Shown: piece by piece, positions 53,841 to 63,262 of the stretch
Numbering within the stretch: position 1 is the stretch's first letter
Layout: each line of letters opens with the position of its first letter
Assembly (NCBI RefSeq): GCF_018882215.1
Contig: NZ_JACVOX010000004.1
Location: 62,001-126,000, forward strand
Length of the DNA stretch: 64,000 bases
Source: Polynucleobacter sp. AP-Kaivos-20-H2
GTDB lineage: Bacteria > Pseudomonadota > Gammaproteobacteria > Burkholderiales > Burkholderiaceae
Direction of reading: 5' to 3'
Position numbers and translations under genes: made by a program
The notes under the pieces: generated by a model
Told to the model about the DNA's origin: nothing
Seen by the model: the letters and a program-made list of their open reading frames with translations, nothing else
Database searches by the model: none

Positions 53841-54389
53841 TTAACAAGCCTCATTAAAAAGTGGTGGTGGACAGGTTTGTCCCAATAGTTCTGTCCTGAG
53901 TTTAGGGGCACTTGTTTTAGGATCTAACCAAATTCCAAAAAATGCTTTTGAAAACTCTGACCCAGGTATTTGTGCGATTTGCTTGCCATCGTGATAGAAA
54001 ATAGTCCCTTGCTTTGGGGAGTAGATAGCCGTCAAGGTTTGTCCCGACTCAACATTAGGCAAGAATGACGCCAACTCCTTGCCCCAAAGGGCAGCCTGAT
54101 CATCAGGTACGCCAGTGCGCTTCATTTCCTCTGCGCTCCGATTGGCAATCGATTTACCGGAGAAGGATTTTTGATAGCGCATATCTAATGCAAACTCAGA
54201 GGAAGACAGTGAACCTACCCTATAAAAGGAAGCATCGTAAATATGTAGGCCCCACCAAGTCAGTCGACCGCTTCCTTGCAGTTTTGCAGTACTTAAATAT
54301 GCAGACACCTCCAAAGGATCGCGCGCAAAGCTGAGCGGCACGAAGAAACTCAGTAGAGTGGCTATGAGGAGAAGATAAATTCTCTTCAT
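53841..54389 (-). CDS. chalcone isomerase-like exported protein
   Basis: A 182-residue protein with signal peptide (LLIATLLSFFVPLSFA). GSGRLTWWGLHIYDASFY and RYQKSFSGKSIANRSAEEM match the bacterial chalcone-isomerase-like domain (fold related to the plant enzyme and fatty-acid-binding proteins). FYHDGKQIAQIPGSEFSKAFFGIWLDPKTSAPKLRTELLG is the conserved C-terminal part. A true isomerase activity is not implied. It overlaps the DCC-family gene by four bases. Confidence 0.82.
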   Translation of the reverse strand: MKRIYLLLIATLLSFFVPLSFARDPLEVSAYLSTAKLQGSGRLTWWGLHIYDASFYRVGSLSSSEFALDMRYQKSFSGKSIANRSAEEMKRTGVPDDQAALWGKELASFLPNVESGQTLTAIYSPKQGTIFYHDGKQIAQIPGSEFSKAFFGIWLDPKTSAPKLRTELLGQTCPPPLFNEAC

Positions 54390-54796
54390 TGCTGCGCTGA
54401 CCTTGAACGAGCCTTCACCAATCGCAATGCTGGTGGCCCAAAGAGATTGGATATCGCATGCCGATTCTTGGCAAAAAAGAGATAAGCCAATTTCAAGAAT
54501 GGTTGGAGCGGCTTTCTTGAAAAGAACCAGGCCATACGAGGTAAGTTTGCACGACGATAGGCCTCAGGAAAAACTGAGACGCCTTGTATCAATTTGCCAC
54601 TAGCAAACTGACCATACATCGCCGCCAATGCAGCCTCACAAGAGACGCCCACCTTTTGAGGATCATACTGATCTGAGTTAATGTCGACAAAGCCCAATAG
54701 ATTGTCTTGATTGCGTCCCGATAAAAAGAGAATCTCCGCCTGGCACAACGGGCAAGCGCCATCGTAAAACAAGGTAAGCTTTTCTAATTGAGTCAT
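54386..54796 (-). CDS. DCC family thiol-disulfide oxidoreductase-like protein (DUF393)
   Basis: A 136-residue protein with the family-defining N-terminal motif LFYDGACPLCQAEI, in which the Cys pair CPLC resembles a thioredoxin active site. The rest is helical (MAWFSRKPLQPFLKLAYLFF). No signal peptide is present. It starts a three-gene unit with the chalcone-isomerase-like and DUF3833 genes, each overlapping or nearly so, and diverges from the DUF2237 gene. Redox activity is presumed from the motif. Confidence 0.88.
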   Translation of the reverse strand: MTQLEKLTLFYDGACPLCQAEILFLSGRNQDNLLGFVDINSDQYDPQKVGVSCEAALAAMYGQFASGKLIQGVSVFPEAYRRANLPRMAWFFSRKPLQPFLKLAYLFFAKNRHAISNLFGPPALRLVKARSRSAQQ

Positions 54797-54857
54797 TGTT
54801 CAGCAAGTTTACGGCTTATTCAATAAACTGGCTGACATGGATATTTTTAAGGTTGCT

Positions 54858-55232
54858 ATGCAAAAAGAAGTTGCGCTAAATGTTTTTGGTGAACCCCTCA
54901 TTCCCTGCTCTTTCGATCCCCTAACAGGGTTTTTTAGGGATGGCTGCTGCAAAACCAATGAAGAGGATGTGGGCAGTCACTTAGTTTGTGCGATTGTGAC
55001 AAATGAATTTTTGCAATTTAGCCTGCAAAAAGGAAATGACCTTATCACCCCAAGACCAGAATATCAATTTCCAGGGTTAGTGGCTGGTGACCAATGGTGC
55101 TTATGCATCAATCGCTGGGTGGAGGCACTCAATGCCCAATGCGCACCATTTATCAAACTGGAAAGTACTCACATTAAGGCACTAGAGACTGTCCCCCTGA
55201 ATATCCTGAAAGAATATTCCAGAGAAATGTAA
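54858..55232 (+). CDS. DUF2237 family protein
   Basis: About 124 residues, cytoplasmic. The family blocks are easy to see: NVFGEPLIPCSFDPLTGFFRDGCC, VGSHLVCAIVTNEFLQFSLQKGNDL, PRPEYQFPGLVAGDQWCLCINRW and a C-terminal PLNILKEY. Five conserved cysteines suggest metal binding, though this is inference. ATG 54858 with AAGG six bases before is preferred over ATG 54837. The histone-deacetylase-like gene follows after four bases. Function unknown. Confidence 0.82.
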   Translation: MQKEVALNVFGEPLIPCSFDPLTGFFRDGCCKTNEEDVGSHLVCAIVTNEFLQFSLQKGNDLITPRPEYQFPGLVAGDQWCLCINRWVEALNAQCAPFIKLESTHIKALETVPLNILKEYSREM

Positions 55233-55236
55233 AAGC

Positions 55237-56136
55237 GTGAAAGCGTTTTATACCGACCATTTTGTATTGCCACTTCCAGAGGGGCATCGCTTTCCGATGG
55301 AAAAGTATTCTCGCTTACGTGATTTGGTGAGTGGAGAAAAAAATATTGAGCTTATAGAAGCGCCGCCTGCAACAGATACCCAAATTCTGTATGCTCACGA
55401 CCCAAGCTATCTCATTAAAGTCATTGAAGGAAAGCTTTCTCCACAAGAACAAAGAGAAATTGGATTTCCGTGGAGCAAGCAGATGGTGGAACGTTCACGT
55501 CGCTCAGCAGGCGCCACGGTTGCTGCAGCCAAAACTGCTTTACGAGAAGGTATTGCCGCCAATCTTGCGGGCGGTACCCATCATGCATATCGAGATGCTG
55601 GTAGTGGGTTTTGTGTTTTCAACGACTCAGCTATTGCTGCCCGCGCTTTACAAAAAGAGATTAGCTCATCCCTCAAAGTTGCAGTGATTGATTTGGATGT
55701 GCACCAAGGAAATGGCACTGCGTCTATTTTGCAAAATGACGATTCTATTTTTACCCTTTCTATTCATGGAGAAAATAACTTTCCATTTAAAAAGGAAAAG
55801 GGCGATCTTGATTTGGGCTTAGAGGACGGTTGCGATGATGCCACCTATTTACATGCCCTATGCCAATCCCTAGATCAACTGGATTCACGCTTTAAGCCAG
55901 ACTTTCTCATTTTTTTAGCTGGTGCCGACCCCCATGAAGGTGATCGCCTAGGAAGGCTGAATGTCAGTACAGCAGGAATGCGCTTGCGCGATGAGACTGT
56001 ATTTCAGTATGCCTTGGATAGACAACTACCCATCGCGTTTTCAATGGCGGGCGGTTACGGAAAGGAAGTGACATCTACAGTGGATATTCACTTTCAGACC
56101 ATTAAGACCGCCCTGCAATTTCAGAAGCAATATTAA
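55237..56136 (+). CDS. histone deacetylase family (acetylpolyamine/acetoin-type) amidohydrolase
   Basis: Zinc amidohydrolase of 299 residues. GGTHHAYRDAGSGFCVFNDSA gives the catalytic His pair H115/H116. Zinc ligands are D154 and H156 in DLDVHQGNGT and D231 in GADPHEGD. AGGY near the C-terminus places the glycine-rich loop. Bacterial members deacetylate small molecules or proteins. The start is a GTG four bases after the DUF2237 stop, with a weak ribosome site, so coupling is likely. Confidence 0.9.
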   Translation: MKAFYTDHFVLPLPEGHRFPMEKYSRLRDLVSGEKNIELIEAPPATDTQILYAHDPSYLIKVIEGKLSPQEQREIGFPWSKQMVERSRRSAGATVAAAKTALREGIAANLAGGTHHAYRDAGSGFCVFNDSAIAARALQKEISSSLKVAVIDLDVHQGNGTASILQNDDSIFTLSIHGENNFPFKKEKGDLDLGLEDGCDDATYLHALCQSLDQLDSRFKPDFLIFLAGADPHEGDRLGRLNVSTAGMRLRDETVFQYALDRQLPIAFSMAGGYGKEVTSTVDIHFQTIKTALQFQKQY

Positions 56137-56140
56137 ATCT

Positions 56141-56692
56141 TTAGCTCTTCTTTTTTGAGACGCTTTTTGGGCTAGCGAGACTACTGACATTCTCAACGCT
56201 GCTCTCAAAATTCGTAAATGAGTCTGCCATTGCGGCACGAATCAACTCAAAATTTTGCAGGGCATTATTAAATGAGGTTTTAAAAACTGAGACATAAGCC
56301 TCGCTACCAAGCGGAGCATTATCTGTAGCATCATTTACAAAGTGAATTAAATCCGCCTTAGATTCTTGAATCATGGTTTCGGCAATATCGGCGAGCTCTT
56401 GATTACCGCTTTTAAGCACCTGAAGTAATTGGTTGTGATATTGGGAGATCTCTTTGGCAGCATCCTGCAATACCTCTGCATGAACATACTCAAATGCAGA
56501 TCGAGGATCCTGAGTTTTCATTAGCTCAGATACTCTCTTCTGAATCATGCCGGCTAATTCCTGCGTCGCCCGCTGATTAATCTGTGCGATTGCCTGAGCA
56601 CTTTCAATCGCCACGCGCCCAGCTGCCTTGGTTGCATCAATAGCTCTTTGTTGTCCTGGAATTGCATTCATATCAAGTGATTTCTTGGTCAT
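56141..56692 (-). CDS. phasin family protein
   Basis: A 183-residue, almost entirely helical protein with long amphipathic stretches: AIDATKAAGRVAIESAQAIAQINQRATQELAGMIQKRV is typical of the phasin domain that coats polyhydroxyalkanoate granules. The C-terminus is Ser/Lys-rich (KSVSKKKS). No PHA synthase gene is in the window. AAAGG lies before the ATG. It is convergent with the histone-deacetylase-like gene, four bases away. Confidence 0.85.
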   Translation of the reverse strand: MTKKSLDMNAIPGQQRAIDATKAAGRVAIESAQAIAQINQRATQELAGMIQKRVSELMKTQDPRSAFEYVHAEVLQDAAKEISQYHNQLLQVLKSGNQELADIAETMIQESKADLIHFVNDATDNAPLGSEAYVSVFKTSFNNALQNFELIRAAMADSFTNFESSVENVSSLASPKSVSKKKS

Positions 56693-56786
56693 ATCAGCCT
56701 TTCAGATGGGAAATGTCAGATACCAATCTACTCTCGTTCAGGCGGGTTTCTATAGAGAAATACCAGTAGATCTAACCGATACAGGC

Positions 56787-56820
56787 AAAAGAAAAGCCCC
56801 AGACATTGCTAGCTGGGGCT
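56787..56820 (-). terminator. terminator of the SYLF lipoprotein gene
   Basis: On the minus strand AGCCCCAG/CTGGGGCT (56820-56813 with 56802-56795) forms an 8-bp stem with a 10-base loop, followed by TTTTC and TTTTG. It lies after the stop of the gene ending at 56871. Confidence 0.85.
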
Positions 56821-56870
56821 CTAAGACTGCTGAGACATGGATAGACTCTGGTTTTAGCTTTACTCCAAAC

Positions 56871-57521
56871 TTACTTTGTATCTGGCTTCTTCTTTGGAAG
56901 ACTGTTCAGAGTCTCGGCACTATTGAGCTGCTGATCCACTAAGTAGAGCGTACCCCCATAGTTGGCCTGCAGATCGTATCCTGAGAGACCTACTGTGTAG
57001 AAAGTAATATCTGGGTTGAAGGAACGAATCGTACCGCCAGAACCAGCAGAAAAGTTCGCATCTACATCGATACCGCCACGGCGCCCATCAATTGAAGTCA
57101 ACAAAAACTGATCGATAGCACCGGGAGTCTTAAAGATCGCCACTTGGTATTGATCCTGATACCCAGCCCCCAAACCTTCACCTGTTTTGAGCGCTTGCAT
57201 AAAGATAGGTTCTTTGCGACGCTTATCAAAAAGGACGCCTTCACCACGGGCCACTACTAGCAAAACGATATTGACATTGGTAGTAGTAAAGACTGCATAG
57301 CCAGCTGCCTCGTCAATCTCTTTGCGAACAGAAGGGTTTTGCTTAATTAATGCATCAAGACCAGTCTTTGACATTTTCAAAGTAGCATCGCGCTTTTGAA
57401 TAATCTCTGCAGTAGTGAGCGGCTTGCCATCTTGACCAGTGGATTGGCAGCCAGCTAGAAAAGCTGCTGACAACAAAGTTAAGGTAAGGTATTTCAAAAA
57501 AGATTTATGTGTATTGGTCAT
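56871..57521 (-). CDS. SYLF (YSC84) domain lipoprotein
   Basis: Lipoprotein of 216 residues (lipobox LAGC at residue 25). The SYLF domain shows AAGYAVFTTTNVNIVLLVVARGEGVLF, GLGAGYQDQYQVAIFKTPGAIDQFL and DVDANFSAGSGGT. The family binds lipids, and in bacteria its members are attached to the outer membrane. The C-terminus ends in basic residues (PKKKPDTK). It is the first of the run of exported proteins that extends to the window end. Confidence 0.85.
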   Translation of the reverse strand: MTNTHKSFLKYLTLTLLSAAFLAGCQSTGQDGKPLTTAEIIQKRDATLKMSKTGLDALIKQNPSVRKEIDEAAGYAVFTTTNVNIVLLVVARGEGVLFDKRRKEPIFMQALKTGEGLGAGYQDQYQVAIFKTPGAIDQFLLTSIDGRRGGIDVDANFSAGSGGTIRSFNPDITFYTVGLSGYDLQANYGGTLYLVDQQLNSAETLNSLPKKKPDTK

Positions 57522-57568
57522 ATTTAGGTGATTGATAGGGTTTAAATAGTCAGTCTCAATTGAGAGTA

Positions 57569-59362
57569 TTACTCTAAGGATCTGGGCTTCTTGGTTTCCG
57601 ATACCGGAATAACTTTTCCGCCCAAAACTGTCGCATACACTCCAACATCTTTAATTTTGATTGCGGGAACAGTTTGTGGGTCCGCATCTAAGACCGCAAA
57701 GTCTGCGAACTTGCCGGCTTCAATACTCCCTACCTTATCCTCTACTCCTAAAGTGTAAGCAGCATTAATGGTGATCATCTTCATTGCATCAGAGGCAGTT
57801 ACCGCCTCAGCTGAGCCCCACACCTTGCCATCGTTGTACACATCCTTACGAGTCACTGCAGTCCACGCCTCTTTTAAGGGCACAGGCGCAGACACAGGCG
57901 CATCTGAATGAATAGAAGTAACAATGCCATTGCGAACTAAAGTACCAAGTCGAGTTGCATAAGATACGCGATCCATACCTAAGGCTGGGTATTCCAATTT
58001 AGCGCGCTCAGAAATATAAGAAATATTGGCACTGACTACAGCACCAAGGGCCTTAATCTTCATCACCATTGCAGTCGATGGAATACCAAAATGGTTAATC
58101 GTGTACCGATGATCAAAGCGTGGCTTGGCATCAATCATTAACTGTAAAGCGTTAATAGAATTTTGATTGCCAATATCCCCATTGCTATGAATGTGAATGT
58201 GATAACCCGCGTCCCACCATGGCTTCATGGCAGTAGCAAAGTCTTGTGCAGACTTATAGTTTGACGAGCCTAGACTTCCATCGGTATAGCCTGGGTGCTC
58301 CATACGCATGGTTTCTGGTAAGTAACCGCCATCACTATAGAACTTCACGCCTTGGAATATCAAACGGTCGTTGTCTTGCTGTTGTAGAGCCTGTGCTTCT
58401 GCAATCGCCTTATCACCATACTTCTGAATAAAGGGCTCTGAGTAAACGACAGGAACAATCCTTAAGGCGCCTGCGGAGGATTGACTAAAGGCCTTAGCAA
58501 TCTTGAGCTCCATATCGATGTTCAAAGTACCAAATGCCAAATCACCAGAAGTGGTGATTCCGCCCTGCTGCATGAGATCACTCATATATAAATAGTCAGT
58601 CGGAATTTCACTGGGGTTGAGAACATCTTTTCCAGCAATGCCCAAAATATAAGTTACCGCAGGGATTTCTAAGAACTGGCCATTTAATTGACCATCCTTA
58701 TCAATGCCTACGCCTTTCACATTCTTCACCTTCTCAGGCGTGATGCCATAAAACTTGATGAAAGCACTATTGACATACATATCATGGCCCGAAGCATCCC
58801 ATACAACAATGGGTCTCGTGCTCGAAGCTTGATCTAAGAGCTGACGATCAGGCATCTTCCCCATAGCCACTACGTCAAAGCCCCAAGCCAATAGTGTCTT
58901 GTTCGGATCCTTGATGTCATCAGAGTATTTTTTGAGCTGTGTCATTGCTGACTGTAAATTAGCAACCCCAGGAAACGCTGGCCCCCATGGATTTGGCATA
59001 GGCGATGGTGTCAGTAATGGTTTGTTGAACAAAATACCACCCAACAAAGGGTGCGCATGTGGCTCAATAAATCCCGGGTACATGACTTTATTAGCAAAAT
59101 CTTTATTAATCTGCGTTGGGTACTTGCTTGTCCAAGGCTTCATATCTTCCAAAGAGCCGACAGACAAAATACGTCCATCAGCAACAGCAACAGCAGTTGC
59201 ATTAGGAATCGCCGGATCCATCGTGACAATTTTTTTGGCCACAAATACAGTGATATTGGTGACCTTAGGTGTTGATGGAGGATCAAGCAATTGAACCGCT
59301 GAAACAAGGCCAGAGAATAGACCTAGTACACCGGCATAAATAATTTTAGACTTTAGATTCAC
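57569..59362 (-). CDS. exported amidohydrolase (YtcJ-like, Amidohydro_3)
   Basis: Metal-dependent hydrolase of 597 residues with a signal peptide (cleavage near LVSAV). Metal-site motifs include FIEPHAHPLLGG near residue 99, HIHSNGDIGNQNSINAL near residue 398, HRYTINHFGIPS near residue 422, and SIHSDAPVS near residue 491 with the catalytic Asp. GSIEAGKFADFAVLDADP is the usual end of the amidohydrolase fold. Its export is unusual, and it pairs with a second exported amide hydrolase upstream. Substrate unknown, probably an N-acyl or amide compound. Confidence 0.88.
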   Translation of the reverse strand: MNLKSKIIYAGVLGLFSGLVSAVQLLDPPSTPKVTNITVFVAKKIVTMDPAIPNATAVAVADGRILSVGSLEDMKPWTSKYPTQINKDFANKVMYPGFIEPHAHPLLGGILFNKPLLTPSPMPNPWGPAFPGVANLQSAMTQLKKYSDDIKDPNKTLLAWGFDVVAMGKMPDRQLLDQASSTRPIVVWDASGHDMYVNSAFIKFYGITPEKVKNVKGVGIDKDGQLNGQFLEIPAVTYILGIAGKDVLNPSEIPTDYLYMSDLMQQGGITTSGDLAFGTLNIDMELKIAKAFSQSSAGALRIVPVVYSEPFIQKYGDKAIAEAQALQQQDNDRLIFQGVKFYSDGGYLPETMRMEHPGYTDGSLGSSNYKSAQDFATAMKPWWDAGYHIHIHSNGDIGNQNSINALQLMIDAKPRFDHRYTINHFGIPSTAMVMKIKALGAVVSANISYISERAKLEYPALGMDRVSYATRLGTLVRNGIVTSIHSDAPVSAPVPLKEAWTAVTRKDVYNDGKVWGSAEAVTASDAMKMITINAAYTLGVEDKVGSIEAGKFADFAVLDADPQTVPAIKIKDVGVYATVLGGKVIPVSETKKPRSLE

Positions 59363-59430
59363 TGGGAGCCTCTATCAAACCTTCATTTATAAAATACTAA
59401 GCATGCGTCAATTGCAATCATCAATCTATT

Positions 59431-59455
59431 AAAAAAAGAAGCTCGACAAGCGAGC
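59431..59455 (-). terminator. terminator of the choloylglycine hydrolase family gene
   Basis: On the minus strand GCTCG-CTTGT-CGAGC (59455-59441) followed by TTC and seven T. It lies between the stop at 59490 and the downstream amidohydrolase gene, so these two genes have separate transcripts or partial read-through. Confidence 0.75.
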
Positions 59456-59489
59456 CCCTTTTAATCATGGATATCCAAACTTCAATTAA

Positions 59490-60599
59490 TTAATTCACTG
59501 GAACCAAAATCTTAGGTTGAGCTAATTTGACATACTTTATTTCTTTAGCATTCACATCCATTTTTTTCAGATCAAATGCATACGTATTATTGTTTTCAAA
59601 CATCTTGACGTTGTAAACCATGGTTTTATTGTTCGCCACAATGCTCCATTCAGTTACCTCATAGCCACCAGTGCCGCCACCATAAGGGTTACTAGCTGGC
59701 AAGGTCACTGATCCAGGAGGAATATCAAAGCTTCCTAGAATGTGCCAAGCAGCACCGTCCATTTGGGCGTTGGTAAAGTTTGTTGGCACTGAGTTAGATA
59801 AAAACAGTGCGCGAATGAAGCGGCTTGGGCTTAGGAAATCGCCAGGAAGACCATGCAATCCATTACCAGAACTCGGTGCTGCGTAGGTAGCTCCATTAAT
59901 AACTAGTGGTGGCTTCTCTACCTTAGAGAGATTGGCATAATTTCCAATGCTATTGAGGTGATCCTGAAATGGAGGATCATTTGTTAAAACAGTCGTTGGA
60001 TTGTCCATAATAGATAATCCATTTTTGGAGTACTCTACTACGATACTTTTACCGTTAGCATCGTGCAACGTATAGTGCACTGGTGGAGTTTGATTTCCAT
60101 AAACAGCCAACTTTGCGCCATTGACTTTAATCTTTGGTAGACCGGCCTTCACTTCATCAACAGTAGCAAAATTCGTCAGCACATAAGTGAGCACCTGAAC
60201 TGAATTGATGCTACTGGATGACTCAGCTTGAGTAACTGCTTGGTAAGCGGCACTATTGGGATAATTCAGTACACCTCCAACGAGGCCTTTCTCATTCATG
60301 CCGTCGACAAGTTCAGGCAAGCCAAGCGCATTCATTCCAGCTACCGCATATTTTGAATTCCAATTCAGACCAGAACCATATTTACCATCAACACCAATTC
60401 CCTGATGGGCATAAGCTCTTGGAATAGTCGTTAACTGAGAATTCAATGGCAAACCAAATTCCATTGTGCGGCCATAAACATAGCCGCCATCGCTCCCTTT
60501 TAGCAAGAAGCTAGTGCAGGCATTACTCACTAATGGAGCAAATGCCAAAGTAACCGAAACCGAAGCAGCTAGTACTTTTTTGAACATCTTTTGTTTCAT
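59490..60599 (-). CDS. choloylglycine hydrolase/penicillin V acylase family Ntn hydrolase
   Basis: Ntn hydrolase of 369 residues that cuts linear amides. The signal peptide ends SNA, and cleavage there exposes C28 of CTSFLLKGSDGGYVYGRTMEF as the catalytic N-terminal nucleophile; the Arg in GRTMEF is a conserved active-site residue. MNEKGLVGGVLNYP and NDPPFQDHL with conserved Asn are further marks. Gram-negative members can act on penicillin V, bile salts or N-acyl-homoserine lactones; the substrate here is undetermined. Confidence 0.9.
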   Translation of the reverse strand: MKQKMFKKVLAASVSVTLAFAPLVSNACTSFLLKGSDGGYVYGRTMEFGLPLNSQLTTIPRAYAHQGIGVDGKYGSGLNWNSKYAVAGMNALGLPELVDGMNEKGLVGGVLNYPNSAAYQAVTQAESSSSINSVQVLTYVLTNFATVDEVKAGLPKIKVNGAKLAVYGNQTPPVHYTLHDANGKSIVVEYSKNGLSIMDNPTTVLTNDPPFQDHLNSIGNYANLSKVEKPPLVINGATYAAPSSGNGLHGLPGDFLSPSRFIRALFLSNSVPTNFTNAQMDGAAWHILGSFDIPPGSVTLPASNPYGGGTGGYEVTEWSIVANNKTMVYNVKMFENNNTYAFDLKKMDVNAKEIKYVKLAQPKILVPVN

Positions 60600-60642
60600 G
60601 ATTAACTTCCTATCTTGTATAAGTTAGTACTTCTAAGGCAAA

Positions 60643-61524
60643 TTACTTCAGAATAACTAGTGTTGCTGTTGCACGAGCACCCCAACCAGATGGTCCGCCC
60701 GGAGTATTGCTCACGTAATACATCGGGCCTGCACCGAAAGAAACAGGAACACCATCAAACACCATTAATTTAGAGACGCCAGCGTAAAGAGGGTTGGAGG
60801 TACGGTGAGCATCGTAGTTATAAAGCGCTTCCATATTCACCGTATAAGTCCAAGCCTCTTTGTTGGTATAGGCCACAAAAGGTTGTCCATACAAATTATT
60901 TTGTGTACCAAAAGTTGGATTGCCACCTACATTCCATGATTGATAACCAAGCAGGCCATAAGTCCATGGGCCATCACGGTTTAGTACTACCCCAGTCACG
61001 CCGGCACCTGTTTGTTGTGAGCCAAACTTACCGCTATTACCGGATGGTGATTGCGCATACGGGCCAATACCCCAAATCCAAGAGGAGTTGGTATTGGGTG
61101 CATAAAAAGACTCGAGAGTTACGCTAGCAATGCCATAGCCAGAGAATGACTTGCCTGAAGCATCTTGAACACTAACTTCTCTCACACCCGCAACAATTGG
61201 TCTCACGATAAAGACATCCCCACCGCCAATATTAAATGGCGCTACCGGCTGAAATAGGAGTGACTGCTCTGAGCCGCCTTGGTTTTTACCTACGCCACGA
61301 CTAAATTCATATTGCAGTGGCACAGAGATCATATTAGCGATTGGGTTTGCCAATTTCTTGGCAATATCAACGCTGTTTACCTCTGGCTTGGCAGAAACAC
61401 TCACTTCGCCAGATTTCTCAGCCGAAATTGTGCCTGCACGCGCAGGAATTTCTTGAGCAAAAACTGAAATGCTTATGAATCCAAGTGCCACTAAAGGAGT
61501 AAATATTTTTAAAGTAAATTTCAT
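60643..61524 (-). CDS. predicted outer-membrane beta-barrel protein (neuromedin-U-annotated type)
   Basis: A 293-residue exported protein with signal peptide (ISISVFAQEIP). It has NPIANMISVPLQYEF, an opening of the transporter-like outer-membrane family often mislabelled neuromedin U, then alternating hydrophobic strands with aromatic girdles and Gly-rich turns (GPWTYGLLGYQSWNVGG). The C-terminus (LVILK) lacks the usual final aromatic residue. It probably passes small molecules. Gap to the Ntn hydrolase gene is 43 bases. Confidence 0.7.
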   Translation of the reverse strand: MKFTLKIFTPLVALGFISISVFAQEIPARAGTISAEKSGEVSVSAKPEVNSVDIAKKLANPIANMISVPLQYEFSRGVGKNQGGSEQSLLFQPVAPFNIGGGDVFIVRPIVAGVREVSVQDASGKSFSGYGIASVTLESFYAPNTNSSWIWGIGPYAQSPSGNSGKFGSQQTGAGVTGVVLNRDGPWTYGLLGYQSWNVGGNPTFGTQNNLYGQPFVAYTNKEAWTYTVNMEALYNYDAHRTSNPLYAGVSKLMVFDGVPVSFGAGPMYYVSNTPGGPSGWGARATATLVILK

Positions 61525-61542
61525 AAAATATTTAAAAGAGAT

Positions 61543-62361
61543 TTAAAAGTGGAATGTTGCTGATAATTGCGGGCCTTGAAAGGTTGTCTTCTGAAGAAGG
61601 CCTGCACCGTTAGTCTTCGAGCTACTCATGTCATAGTAAAGACCGCGATAAACCAAGGAGACATCAACCCACTTTTCAATCGTCTTACCAACACCAGCCA
61701 TTGCCTGCCAAGTCACGTTAGTTGTTCCGCCGCCACTGCCGATATCAGCGTAGAAAGGAATATACCAAGTGGAATCTGCGATGCGATAGCGTCCTTTAAA
61801 GCCAACAATCGGATCGACAGTACTGACAGTCTTAGAGTCGCTTAATGAATAGTTGGTGCCATCAAGTGCAAGGTTCATCGTAGCAGTCATGCTAATCCAG
61901 CGAACCCCTAATAAACCATCAACATTGGCATTTTGATTATTGACTAAATTATAAGTAGCAGCACCAGTCAGCATAGTTTGCTGAACCGTAGGTTTCATCG
62001 CCAGCTTAAAGTTGTAACCCGGCGCTGGAGTGACTGAAGTAGTACCACTCTTTTGCAATGTAGCACTAACCAGATCAGCCATTATTCCCCAGCTACCATA
62101 ATGAGCCTCTCCAGAAATCATTCCTCCTGATTTGAGGTTGCTAATAATATCGCTCATGTTCACGTCTGCAGTATTAAGGTACTTACCTTTGTAATTCAGT
62201 GTTGAACTAATATTAGGAAGCCAGACATAAGGCGTTACATCAACAGTCCACTGATTAGAGATCTTGGGAATCGGTGTGAGCGCCTCATCTGCATGAGCAA
62301 CACCTACAGACATGAAGATTGCAGATATAGCTATTAGAGATGCAAGAATTTTCTTATTCAT
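61543..62361 (-). CDS. predicted outer-membrane beta-barrel protein
   Basis: A 272-residue exported protein with signal peptide (SVGVAHADEA). QWTVDVTPYVWLPNISSTLNYKG and GSWGIMADLVSATL follow the pattern of a common uncharacterised outer-membrane barrel group. The protein ends in LSATFHF, and a terminal Phe is the signal read by the BAM complex. Strand periodicity is visible throughout. It lies 18 bases before the preceding barrel gene, so the two are likely cotranscribed. Function unknown. Confidence 0.72.
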   Translation of the reverse strand: MNKKILASLIAISAIFMSVGVAHADEALTPIPKISNQWTVDVTPYVWLPNISSTLNYKGKYLNTADVNMSDIISNLKSGGMISGEAHYGSWGIMADLVSATLQKSGTTSVTPAPGYNFKLAMKPTVQQTMLTGAATYNLVNNQNANVDGLLGVRWISMTATMNLALDGTNYSLSDSKTVSTVDPIVGFKGRYRIADSTWYIPFYADIGSGGGTTNVTWQAMAGVGKTIEKWVDVSLVYRGLYYDMSSSKTNGAGLLQKTTFQGPQLSATFHF

Positions 62362-62458
62362 AAAAGGACCGATGCGATATAAGGTTGGTAAGGAAATATT
62401 TAATACTAATTTTGGTACTAATTATAGTCTGTAGGCTTAACCGTAAAAGACCTGCGCT

Positions 62459-63262
62459 CTAGAAGTTATAGGAGATCTTCGCGTAGGTAGACCAGTCGTA
62501 CTGGTGATAACTTTGAACCACTTGTTTACTAGCACCCACTGCAAATACCCAGTCCTTAGTGAGGCGATGGGTCACCATAGCATCAATCGGCACAAACCAG
62601 CCCCCTCCAGCAGAGTTGTAAACCGCACCGTTTTCATCCCAAAAACGCAGCATTGTGTTTGGAGATAGCTGGAAGCCAATAGTTGGGAATATTTGCAGGT
62701 TTCTGACCAATGCAGGTTGATTGGGGTTAATGGTCTGATTATTGTTTTTAGTATCGAAGCCGTACATATAGCGCAATAAGGGCGAGAAATCGGTCACACC
62801 CAACAGACTATCGACCTCAGGAACAAATGACCACCCTAATTGCGGGCCAACCGCCCACTGCCCATTATTACCAAATGGAAATACAACACGACCACCAACC
62901 AAAGCACCCAATGACTTAAGAAAAGTTCGGTCTTGACCCCAGATAGTGACCATGGTGTTGCCCGCACTGAATTGCCCTGAATTATTAGCGGACGAAATGG
63001 AGTTGTAATTGGATGCGTAAGAACTATCGAGACGTATACGCCCTCGCCAATCACCTGCCTCCAAGGGATTGTAGTAACGTAACTTCAAAATATTTTGATA
63101 ATTATCGTTACCGTCGTAATTGTGATAACCCCAAAACTCTAACACCTTGCTGTTCGTCAGCTGCTGAGAATCATTATCAAATTTTGAGAGGGGAACCAGT
63201 AAGCCCTCTGCATAACTTGCTGAAGCAAAAAGACTGATGATGAGTAATAAAAATAATTTCAT
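62459..63262 (-). CDS. predicted outer-membrane beta-barrel protein
   Basis: About 267 residues. ATG 63262 is chosen because MKLFLLLIISLFASASYAEG is an immediate signal peptide; a frame extended to 63346 would put 28 odd residues before it. Strand-like segments with aromatic pairs run to the C-terminus YAKISYNF, whose terminal Phe suits an outer-membrane barrel. No Shine-Dalgarno is visible, and a hairpin with a T run ends just before the ATG (see findings). Function unknown. Confidence 0.7.
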   Translation of the reverse strand: MKLFLLLIISLFASASYAEGLLVPLSKFDNDSQQLTNSKVLEFWGYHNYDGNDNYQNILKLRYYNPLEAGDWRGRIRLDSSYASNYNSISSANNSGQFSAGNTMVTIWGQDRTFLKSLGALVGGRVVFPFGNNGQWAVGPQLGWSFVPEVDSLLGVTDFSPLLRYMYGFDTKNNNQTINPNQPALVRNLQIFPTIGFQLSPNTMLRFWDENGAVYNSAGGGWFVPIDAMVTHRLTKDWVFAVGASKQVVQSYHQYDWSTYAKISYNF

